This document shows, in pieces, positions 25,243 through 32,316 of a stretch of 46,207 nt of DNA (position 1 is its first letter; each line of letters begins with the position of its first letter). The notes below the pieces were generated by a model that was not told the origin of the DNA, did not search any database, and was given only the letters and a program-made list of their open reading frames with translations. This stretch comes from CAZJRB01 sp964547995 (GTDB lineage Bacteria > Planctomycetota > Planctomycetia > Pirellulales > Thermoguttaceae). The stretch is taken from positions 1 through 46,207 of the forward strand of contig CAZJRB010000058.1 in the NCBI GenBank assembly GCA_964547995.1, in the 5' to 3' direction. Position numbers and translations under genes: made by a program.

Positions 25243-25401
25243 TAATTAGTACCTGTTGCGGAAAGCCGGATTCTCGGGTGCCATGCCCACGCTCGCGTGG
25301 GCATGTAGCGGTTTCTTGCGGGATTCACGACATGCCCACGCAAGCGTGGGCATGGCACCCAAAGCGTGGGCATGGCACCCAACCGCAACAGAAACTAATT
25401 A
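25243..25401. mobile_element. MITE-like element in the divergent promoter region
   Basis: Imperfect 19-bp terminal inverted repeats (TAATTAGTACCTGTTGCGG at 25243-25261 and CCGCAACAGAAACTAATTA at 25383-25401, 17 of 19 matching) enclose two perfect hairpins: CATGCCCACGC-TC-GCGTGGGCATG at 25282-25305 and a similar one at 25331-25354, plus a partial third at 25363-25380. No coding capacity. It lies between the likely promoter and the E2 gene, so its hairpins would be at the head of the E2 transcript. Confidence 0.7.
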
Positions 25402-25459
25402 GTTTCCGGATCGCTCCCCGCCCCAAATGACGGACGTGGCGCGGTCGGAGGACATGAGC

Positions 25460-26995
25460 ATGCAACCAATCACCTTGCCGCAGTTGGCCGACGGCGTAAT
25501 CGCCGCCACCGTTGTCCGCTGGCTGAAACAGCCCGGTGATGTGTTTGCCGCGGGCGATGCGCTGGTGGAATTGGAGATCGAGGATGCCCTGGTGTACCTC
25601 GAAGCATCGCAACCGGGCACGCTTGTGCGGGTCCTTGCTCAGCCGCGCGAGACGGTCGGTGTTGGCGCCGAACTGGCTCAAATGGAGGTGGACGGCACGC
25701 CGTCGCCGCAATCCAATCCGGAGACGCCCGCGACGCAACTGCCTCCCGGCGCACCCGAGGCCCCCATCCCCGGAACCTCCGGAACCGTCACGCCCATTCT
25801 GATGCCGCAGGCCGGCAACACAATGGAAGAGGGGACCATGGTGTCGTGGAAGGTGACCGAAGGCGACCGGATCGAGGTTGGTCAGGTCATTTGCGAGATC
25901 GAAACCGACAAGGCCACGATCGACTATGAATCGCCGGAAGCCGGGCGTTTGGCCCGCATCGTGGCCCCCGAAGGCGAAATAGTTTCCGTCAAGGAGCCGA
26001 TTGCTTTCCTTGCGGACAACAATAGCGACGTCGATGCGTATCTGGCGAAGAGGGGGACAGCGGCGGCGGTTGCGGCGGCCCCGTCGGCGGGCGCCGGTGC
26101 CGGCTCGTCCGCCGGCGCCGTGGCCGTTGCGGAGGAAGCGCGCGTTGTCAGCGGTCCCTCACCGGTCACCGCCGAAGGCCGGATCAAGGCCTCGCCTGCG
26201 GCGCGAAAAATCGCGGCCCGGCGCGGATTGGACCTCGCGTCGATCGGCCCGGGCAGCGGTCCCGGCGGGCGGCTCCTTTCGACCGACGTCGAGGGGGCAA
26301 AGGCCGCAGTGGCCGCCTCGGCCGACGGCGAAGCGATTCGCCGCCCCATGTCGAAGATGCGCCGCGCAATTGGGTTGAACCTGCAGAGATCGAAACAGAG
26401 CATACCGCACTTCTACATCCGCATGACCATCGATGCCGGGCCGCTGTTTGCTTACTATCGCGAACAGAAGCCGCAGACGAACTGCACGGTAAACGACTGT
26501 GTGGTGCTGGCCGTCGGCCGGGCGATGGCGGAATGCCCCGGCGTGCGCAGCCAGATCGACGGTGACGAGATTGTCGAATTCCCGCACGCAAACATCGGCA
26601 TCGCCATCGGTGTGGAGGACGGGCTGGTCGTACCCGTGGTGCGGAACGTCGACACGCTGACGCTCGCTCAGCTTGCGACCGAGACGAAGCGAGTCGTCGA
26701 AAACGGCCGCAACGGCAAACTGGAGAACATTGGGCAGGGCAACTTCACCATCACCAACCTCGGCATGCTCGGCATCGAGGAATTCGGTGCGATCATCAAC
26801 CCGCCCGAGTCGGGCATCCTTGCGATAGGCGCCGTGCGCGAAGCGGCGGTCGTCGATGACGGCACGGTGCGTCCCGGCCGTGTGATGACGATGACGCTCA
26901 GCGCCGACCACCGTATCGTCGATGGCCTGCTTGCCGCGAAGTTCCTCGGGCGGCTGAAAGAGATTCTGGAGAATCCAAGCGAAGAGTTGAGTTGA
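25460..26995 (+). CDS. E2 acyltransferase of a 2-oxoacid dehydrogenase complex
   Basis: The 511-aa protein (from this start) carries the acyl group from E1 to CoA. Order: lipoyl domain 1 (1-78), lipoyl domain 2 (110-186), an Ala/Gly-rich linker, the E3/E1-binding domain (about 242-280: ASPAARKIAARRGLDLASIG) and the catalytic domain with SADHRIVDG, His484. Lipoyl domain 2 has the lipoylation lysine, ETDKA (Lys151). In domain 1 the matching position is Asp42 (EIEDAL), so it cannot carry lipoate. I choose the ATG at 25460 because GGAGG lies eight bases ahead and MQPITLPQL is the normal E2 start; ATGs at 25427 and 25454 are possible. E3 follows by six bases. Confidence 0.88.
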   Translation: MQPITLPQLADGVIAATVVRWLKQPGDVFAAGDALVELEIEDALVYLEASQPGTLVRVLAQPRETVGVGAELAQMEVDGTPSPQSNPETPATQLPPGAPEAPIPGTSGTVTPILMPQAGNTMEEGTMVSWKVTEGDRIEVGQVICEIETDKATIDYESPEAGRLARIVAPEGEIVSVKEPIAFLADNNSDVDAYLAKRGTAAAVAAAPSAGAGAGSSAGAVAVAEEARVVSGPSPVTAEGRIKASPAARKIAARRGLDLASIGPGSGPGGRLLSTDVEGAKAAVAASADGEAIRRPMSKMRRAIGLNLQRSKQSIPHFYIRMTIDAGPLFAYYREQKPQTNCTVNDCVVLAVGRAMAECPGVRSQIDGDEIVEFPHANIGIAIGVEDGLVVPVVRNVDTLTLAQLATETKRVVENGRNGKLENIGQGNFTITNLGMLGIEEFGAIINPPESGILAIGAVREAAVVDDGTVRPGRVMTMTLSADHRIVDGLLAAKFLGRLKEILENPSEELS

Positions 26996-27001
26996 GCACC
27001 A

Positions 27002-28429
27002 ATGACTAATAACCACTTCGACATCTTCGTCATCGGAACCGGCCCCGGCGGATACATCGCCGCGTTGAAAGCGGCACAAATGGGCGCGCGGACGGCCGTC
27101 GTCGAAAAACACCACCTCGGCGGCACGTGTTTGAACTACGGCTGCATCCCGTCGAAGGCACTGTTGTCGTCCGCGGAAATGCTCCACAACGTGCAGCACG
27201 CCGGCACGTGGGGCGTTACCGTCGACGGCAAAATCGGTTTCGACTGGAAGAAAATCACCACACACAAGAACAGGGTCCTTCGCCAGCTTCGCGGCGGCAT
27301 TGCCGGCTTGTTCAAGGGACGCTGCGTCACGCATTTGCAGGGCTGCGGCACTTTCGATTCCGCCGGGCGCATCGTGGTGACGCCGGAGGACGGAACGCCG
27401 CAGGCAGTAACCGCGGACAAAGTGATCGTCGCGACGGGGTCCGTCCCGATGCGGATTCCAGACTGGCCGGACGATCCGGCCGTCTGCACGTCGGACGAAG
27501 CGGTTCACTGGGCGACCCTGCCGAAAAAGCTCCTGATTGTCGGCGGGGGCGTGATCGGCTGCGAGTTCGCGTGCATGATGCAGGCCTTCGGCGTCGACGT
27601 GACCGTCGTCGAGATGCTGCCGAACCTGTTGCCGACGCTCGATCACGATCTCGGCAAGGCGCTGATGGCGATCTTCAAGAAACGCGGGATCACGTGCTAC
27701 CTCGACACGAAAGTCGAGGAGGTTGACGTTGCTTCCGGCAGCGGAGCCGTCAAGACGCGGCTGCGGGGCGGCGAATCGCTCCAGTTCGATCGCGTGCTGG
27801 TCGCGACCGGCCGGCGTCCGAACACGAATGAGTTGGGGCTGAACAACGCCGGAATTCAAACAGACAGCCACGGGTTCGTTCCGGTGAACGACCAGATGGA
27901 GACGAACGTGCCGGGACACTATTGCATCGGCGACGCGAACGGCCGGTGCATGTTGGCCCATGCCGCGTCGGCACACGGCGTGGCTGCCGTTGAGAATGCT
28001 CTCGGGCACCCGAAGGCGTTTGACTCGCCGATACCGTCGGCCGTTTACACCTTTCCCGAAGTGGCTGCGGTGGGGCTGAGCGAACAGGAGGCAAAGGAAC
28101 AAGGGCTGCCGATCGCGATCGGGCGGTTTCCGATCGGGCACCTCGGCAAGGCCATGGCCGCGCGCCACCCGGACGGTTTTGTCAAGATGATTCGCCATCG
28201 TGAGACAGGCCAGTTGATCGGCGCTCACATGATCGGTCAGAATGCCACGGAGTGCATCGCGGCGGCGACGGCGCTCTTGCACCAGAAGGTATCGATGCAC
28301 GACGTTGCGGAAACGGTATGGGCACACCCGACAATCAGCGAGGCGATCAAGGAGTCGGCCGAGGATGCGCTCTGCATGGGCCTGCACCTGCCGCCGCGGA
28401 AGATCATTCGGGCGACGGTTGGGGGCTAG
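27002..28429 (+). CDS. dihydrolipoyl dehydrogenase (E3)
   Basis: The 475-aa flavoenzyme reoxidises dihydrolipoyl-E2 with NAD+. It has the FAD motif GTGPGGYIAALKAAQMGA, the redox disulfide GGTCLNYGCIPSK (Cys43, Cys48), the NAD motif GGGVIGCEFACMM, and the active-site His442-Glu447 in WAHPTISEA. All key residues are present and the length is normal. The final coding bases run into a G-rich tract that starts at the stop codon. Six bases separate it from E2, so the two are surely one operon; the dedicated E3 shows the complex is self-contained. Confidence 0.93.
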   Translation: MTNNHFDIFVIGTGPGGYIAALKAAQMGARTAVVEKHHLGGTCLNYGCIPSKALLSSAEMLHNVQHAGTWGVTVDGKIGFDWKKITTHKNRVLRQLRGGIAGLFKGRCVTHLQGCGTFDSAGRIVVTPEDGTPQAVTADKVIVATGSVPMRIPDWPDDPAVCTSDEAVHWATLPKKLLIVGGGVIGCEFACMMQAFGVDVTVVEMLPNLLPTLDHDLGKALMAIFKKRGITCYLDTKVEEVDVASGSGAVKTRLRGGESLQFDRVLVATGRRPNTNELGLNNAGIQTDSHGFVPVNDQMETNVPGHYCIGDANGRCMLAHAASAHGVAAVENALGHPKAFDSPIPSAVYTFPEVAAVGLSEQEAKEQGLPIAIGRFPIGHLGKAMAARHPDGFVKMIRHRETGQLIGAHMIGQNATECIAAATALLHQKVSMHDVAETVWAHPTISEAIKESAEDALCMGLHLPPRKIIRATVGG

Positions 28430-28452
28430 GGGTTAGGGGTTGGGGGTTGGGT
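28419..28452 (+). repeat. G-rich tract at a stop codon, copy 2
   Basis: Runs of three to five G separated by TT, CTA or TTA (GGGGGCTAGGGGTTAGGGG and onward) begin with the last codons of E3 and continue past its TAG. The motif matches the tract after the NTF2-fold gene (19889-19930, minus strand), also placed just after the stop codon in the coding direction. Confidence 0.6.
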
Positions 28453-28464
28453 GGAAAGTAAGCA

Positions 28465-28491
28465 TATAAAGCCGCGACCGGTGGTCGCGAA
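28465..28491. repeat. short CGCGACC hairpin unit
   Basis: ATAAAGC followed by the perfect hairpin CGCGACC-GGT-GGTCGCG (28473-28489). This unit recurs at 30083-30101 and forms part of the repeats at 34831, 35041 and 45482. Confidence 0.75.
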
Positions 28492-28520
28492 AAAGCGGGG
28501 ATCGGGGGTTGGTAGCAGAA

Positions 28521-29813
28521 ATGGGCCGACAAGTCGCTGAAGCGCTCGACGCACTGCGGAGGCTCGGAACGCCGGACGGGATGCGTTCGTTGGCCCGGCA
28601 GGGCTACGGCCCGCAATCGCCGCCGCGAGTCAACGCCCACATTCATTTGCCGCCGAACTTCTCCGCCTTCCAGAGCACGCAGGAGGCGGTCAACCTTGCG
28701 GCGGAGCAGCAAATCGGCGTGCTCGGCGTCAGCAACTACTACGACTTCGAGGTTTACGGCGATTTCGTTGCGTCTGCCCGCCGCAAGGGCATCTTTCCGC
28801 TGTTCGGCCTGGAGATCATCTGCATGGACAACGCGCTGCGCGACGCGGGGATCAAGCTGAACGACCCGGGCAATCCCGGCAAGATCTACATCTGCGGCAA
28901 GGGGATCACGCGTTTCGACGAAATGACCCCCGAGGCGGCCCGGCTGACCGGCGTCATCCGCCGGAACGATTCAGTCCGCATGGCAAAGATGATCGAGCGG
29001 ATGGAACAAATCTTCACCGAGCGCGGTCTGGCGACGGGTGTCGATGAAGAGGCGGTCGTCGAAATGATCGTTGCCCGCCACGGCAGCGACCCGGACGCCG
29101 TCTATTTGCAGGAGCGGCACCTTTCGCAGGCCTTTCAGGAGGCGTTGTTCAAAAAGGTCGAGCCGGAAAAGCGGCTCGAACGGCTCAGTTCGATTATCGG
29201 GGCCGAGACGAAACTGAAAAACCCCGAAGACTCCGTCGCGATCCAGAACGAAATCCGTTCGCACCTGATGAAGTCGGGCCAACCGGCGTTCGTCGAAGAA
29301 ACGTCCATCAGCTTCGAGGACGCGTACCGACTGATCCTCGAACTCGGGTGTATTCCGGCCTACGCGGTGGTTGCCGACGGCGCATCGCCAATTTCTCAGT
29401 TCGAACGGTCGCCGGATGCGTTGATCGACTCCGTCAAGGAGTGGAACATGCACGCCGTGGAGTGGATACCGCCACGCAACACGGTCGGCGTGCTGTGCGA
29501 CTACGTCCGGAAGATGCGGGCCGCCGGACTGGCCATCACGGCGGGCACGGAACACAACTCGCTCAGCCTGGTCCCGCTCGACCCGTTCTGCAAGGACGGC
29601 GAGGTACCCGACGATATCCGCGCGATCTTCTGGGAAGGCGCCTGCCTTGTGGCGGGGCACCAGTTCCTGACCCTGCACGGCGAGTGCGGGTTTGTCGACG
29701 GCCGCGGGAACCCAAATCCGAATTACGCGTCGGCGGACGAACGTATCGGGGCGTTCGCGAAAATCGGCGCCGCGGTGATACAGCAATATTACGAGGGGTG
29801 TTCGGTAGACTAA
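28521..29813 (+). CDS. PHP-like metal-dependent protein of the catabolic locus
   Basis: The 430-aa protein has a PHP-like start, RVNAHIHLPPNFSAF at about residues 36-50, a metal-binding HxH pattern, followed by a strand GVLGVSNYYD. Later metal-ligand candidates are GLEII (Glu) and, towards the end, TAGTEHNS and GHQFLTLHGECG. PHP domains are trinuclear-metal phosphoesterases or related hydrolases. A long helical insertion (about 150-260) is not typical of short PHP phosphatases. Its role could be removal of phosphate or ring opening of a sugar intermediate, judged only from its place between E3 and the aldolase. The ATG at 28521 has only a weak GGGGG ribosome site; a TTG/GTG at 28509 is possible. 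Confidence 0.6.
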   Translation: MGRQVAEALDALRRLGTPDGMRSLARQGYGPQSPPRVNAHIHLPPNFSAFQSTQEAVNLAAEQQIGVLGVSNYYDFEVYGDFVASARRKGIFPLFGLEIICMDNALRDAGIKLNDPGNPGKIYICGKGITRFDEMTPEAARLTGVIRRNDSVRMAKMIERMEQIFTERGLATGVDEEAVVEMIVARHGSDPDAVYLQERHLSQAFQEALFKKVEPEKRLERLSSIIGAETKLKNPEDSVAIQNEIRSHLMKSGQPAFVEETSISFEDAYRLILELGCIPAYAVVADGASPISQFERSPDALIDSVKEWNMHAVEWIPPRNTVGVLCDYVRKMRAAGLAITAGTEHNSLSLVPLDPFCKDGEVPDDIRAIFWEGACLVAGHQFLTLHGECGFVDGRGNPNPNYASADERIGAFAKIGAAVIQQYYEGCSVD

Positions 29814-29827
29814 TACCAGAGTGTTAC

Positions 29828-30000
29828 AAAGCCGCGACCAGCGAGGCTGTGACTTTTGGGCGTTTGACACGTTCAGTCTGTAGGGAACGCCCTCTGTGGC
29901 GTTCCGGGAAGCAGCAACGAGCGTGTTTTCCGGGTTTCGGAACGCCACAGAGGGCGTTCCCTACAAAAAGTCACAGCCCCAGTGGTCGCGGAGAAGCGGG
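29828..30000. repeat. nested palindromic repeat, copy B
   Basis: Inner 27-bp arms lie at 29880-29906 and 29938-29964 (GTAGGGAACGCC... and complement). The outer arms are GAGGCTGTGACTTTT and its complement, and the edges are GCCGCGACC on the left and GGTCGCGGAGAAGCGGGG on the right. The stretch from about 29858 to 29968 is almost the exact reverse complement of copy C at 34913-35023, so the two are recent copies. Confidence 0.88.
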
Positions 30001-30082
30001 GCCATAGAATGCGAACGAGAAGCCTGAGTATGGCACTCTTTGGTGCAAGACAGAACGACGTGGCTGGGCTTACACCACCACT

Positions 30083-30105
30083 CCGCGACCACTGGTCGCG
30101 GCTTT
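30083..30105. repeat. short CGCGACC hairpin unit upstream of the aldolase gene
   Basis: CCGCGACC-ACT-GGTCGCGG is a perfect hairpin at 30083-30101, followed by CTTT as in the other copies. It lies just upstream of the ribosome site of the aldolase-dehydrogenase gene. Confidence 0.75.
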
Positions 30106-30143
30106 GCATACAGATTCCAGATTGACGACTTGAGGAGGTGACC

Positions 30144-32204
30144 TTGACCGCGATGACCACTACCGACTGGCCAACCTTTACCACGGACGACGATCCGCTC
30201 GAGGTGATCGTCAAGCTTTCGCGCTTTTATGGCTCCGATCCGTCGATTGTGCTGGCCGGCGGCGGCAACACGTCGTGCAAGATTGAGGACCGGTTGTACG
30301 TGAAGGGCAGCGGCACTTCGCTGGCGACCATGACCCGCGACGGCTTTGTGAAGATGGACCGCGGCAAGCTGAGCGAGCTGGCCGGGGCAACGCTCGACGA
30401 GGATCCGACCGCGCGCGAGGCCCAGTACAAGGAGTCGATCACCGGCGCGCGGTGCGAGCCGGAGAAGGGCCAGCGCCCGTCGGTCGAGGTGCTGTTGCAC
30501 CACCTCGTGCCGGGCAAGTACGTCATACACAGCCACGCGACGGTGGCCGAAACGCTCACGTGCCACACCGGCGGCCGGGCCCTCGCCGAGGAAATCTTCG
30601 GCGACGACATCCTCTGGGTGCCGTACGTCGATCCCGGGTTCATGCTCGCACGGGAATTGAAGCAGGCAATCGAAGACTACCCCGCACGCACGGGCCGCGA
30701 GCTGCCCAAGGCGATCCTGATGGCCAACCACGGCCTGATCGTTACCGGTGACGACCCCGAAGCGATCCGCACGAACACCGATGAGGTTCTCGGCAAGATC
30801 GCCGCGCGGCTCGGCAAGGATTGGCAGATGAAATCGTTCGGCGAAGTCACGCGTCTCGGCGATGCAAGCGCGATCGTGCGAAAGATGGGGCCCTCGCTGC
30901 GCGCTCTGCTGGCCGAAGATCCCGCCGGGCCGTTGAAGGTCGTTACGTTCGACGATTCGGACATTGCGCTCGGTTTGACCGGAGCGGAAGCCGGCAAGCC
31001 GGCAGCGTGTGCCGGACCGTTGACACCGGACCAGATCGTCTACTGCAACAGCTTCCCCCTCTGGTTCGAACTGAACGACGGGGAAGACGAGGATGCGTTG
31101 ATCGCCCGGCTGCGCGACGCGATAGATGGGCACGTTCAGGAAACGCGATTCCCGCCGAAGGTCGTGCTCGTGCGGGGCGTGGGACTGTTTGCGGTCGGCG
31201 ACGATTTCAAGACGGCCAACATCGCGCGCGAAGTGTACCTCGACGCGATCAAGGTCATGGGGGGCGCGACGCGGCTCGGGGGCGTAAGCTACCTGGCCGA
31301 GGCCCAGCGCCGATTCATCGAAGACTGGGAAGTCGAGGCCTATCGCAAGAAGGTTGCCGCGGCCGGGGCCGCCGGGGCCGGGCGGCTGAAGGGCAAAGTG
31401 GCCGTCGTGACCGGGGCCGCCCAGGGCGTCGGGCTGGAAATCGCCCAGGGTCTCGCCGGCGAAGGGGCCCACGTCGTCCTGACCGACATCAACGAACAGG
31501 GCGCCGCCGGTGCCGCCGAAGACCTGTGCGAGGAACACGGCGTCGGGCGCGCGATCGGTCTGCCGATCAACGTGACCGATGGCGGGTCCATCGCGGCGTG
31601 CATCGACCGGGCCGTGCGCGCGTACGGGGGGTTCGACGTTTTCATTTCGAATGCCGGCGTATTGAAAGCCGAATCGGTCAAGACGCAATCGGCGAAGGAT
31701 TTCGGGTTTGTTACCGACGTGAACTACAAGGGCTACTTCCTGTGCGTTCAGAATGCCGCGCCCGTTCTCGCCACCCAGCACAAGGCGAACCCGGCCTGCA
31801 CGAGCGACATCATCCAGATCAACTCGAAGTCGGGGCTTGCCGGTTCGAACCGCAACGCGGCGTACGCGGGCAGCAAGTTCGGCGGGATCGGCCTGACGCA
31901 GTCGTTCGCGCTGGAGCTGATCGACGACGGCATCAAGGTCAATTCCATCTGCCCCGGCAATTTCTTCGACGGCCCGCTATGGTCCGATCCGGAGAGCGGC
32001 TTGTTCGTGCAGTACTTGCGGGCCGGCAAGGTGACCGGCGCGAAGACCATCGGGGACGTGCGCCGCGCCTACGAAGCCAAGGTGCCGATGCGGCGGGGTT
32101 GCACCACGGATGCCGTCATCACGGCGATCTGCTATCTGATCGAGCAGCAATACGAAACGGGTCAGGCCCTGCCGGTGACGGGCGGGCAGGTGATGTTGAG
32201 GTGA
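30144..32204 (+). CDS. bifunctional class II aldolase / short-chain dehydrogenase
   Basis: The 686-aa protein joins a class II aldolase (about 1-230) to a C-terminal SDR (about 415-686). The aldolase half shows LAGGGNTSCK, IHSHATVAET (His129, His131) and MANHGLIV (His196), the zinc ligands and catalytic region of rhamnulose- or fuculose-phosphate aldolases. The SDR half shows TGAAQGVG (423-430), ISNAG, the catalytic Ser563 region and YAGSK (Tyr574, Lys578). This is the layout of the RhaE-W-type rhamnulose-1-phosphate aldolase/lactaldehyde dehydrogenase, which splits the sugar phosphate into dihydroxyacetone phosphate and lactaldehyde and oxidises the latter. A perfect AGGAGGTGA (30133-30141) fits the TTG at 30144; an ATG lies at 30153. 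Confidence 0.87.
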   Translation: MTAMTTTDWPTFTTDDDPLEVIVKLSRFYGSDPSIVLAGGGNTSCKIEDRLYVKGSGTSLATMTRDGFVKMDRGKLSELAGATLDEDPTAREAQYKESITGARCEPEKGQRPSVEVLLHHLVPGKYVIHSHATVAETLTCHTGGRALAEEIFGDDILWVPYVDPGFMLARELKQAIEDYPARTGRELPKAILMANHGLIVTGDDPEAIRTNTDEVLGKIAARLGKDWQMKSFGEVTRLGDASAIVRKMGPSLRALLAEDPAGPLKVVTFDDSDIALGLTGAEAGKPAACAGPLTPDQIVYCNSFPLWFELNDGEDEDALIARLRDAIDGHVQETRFPPKVVLVRGVGLFAVGDDFKTANIAREVYLDAIKVMGGATRLGGVSYLAEAQRRFIEDWEVEAYRKKVAAAGAAGAGRLKGKVAVVTGAAQGVGLEIAQGLAGEGAHVVLTDINEQGAAGAAEDLCEEHGVGRAIGLPINVTDGGSIAACIDRAVRAYGGFDVFISNAGVLKAESVKTQSAKDFGFVTDVNYKGYFLCVQNAAPVLATQHKANPACTSDIIQINSKSGLAGSNRNAAYAGSKFGGIGLTQSFALELIDDGIKVNSICPGNFFDGPLWSDPESGLFVQYLRAGKVTGAKTIGDVRRAYEAKVPMRRGCTTDAVITAICYLIEQQYETGQALPVTGGQVMLR

Positions 32205-32215
32205 GTGCGCGGGGG

Positions 32216-32284
32216 AGGATGGAGTGATGGAGTGATGGAATCGCGGATTGGTCGCCCCCAACACTCCACCATTCCACTACTCCA
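32216..32284. repeat. GGAGTGATGG tandem and imperfect hairpin
   Basis: The left arm repeats GGAGTGATGGAGTGATGGAA and the right arm holds CACTCCACCATTCCACTACT, an imperfect complement. The stem-loop falls between the aldolase gene and the dehydrogenase gene and may influence how much of the second is made. Confidence 0.45.
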
Positions 32285-32316
32285 AATCGCTCCTCCCAGA
32301 AAGGCGTTGTGAATCA

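Noticed and set aside
25282..25380. Short direct repeats resembling a CRISPR array
   Set aside because: The units are palindromes of uneven spacing inside a MITE-like element, with no spacers of constant length and no cas genes.
28419..28452. Telomere-like repeat
   Set aside because: The tract is short, internal, and flanked by genes on both sides; a chromosome end is not indicated.
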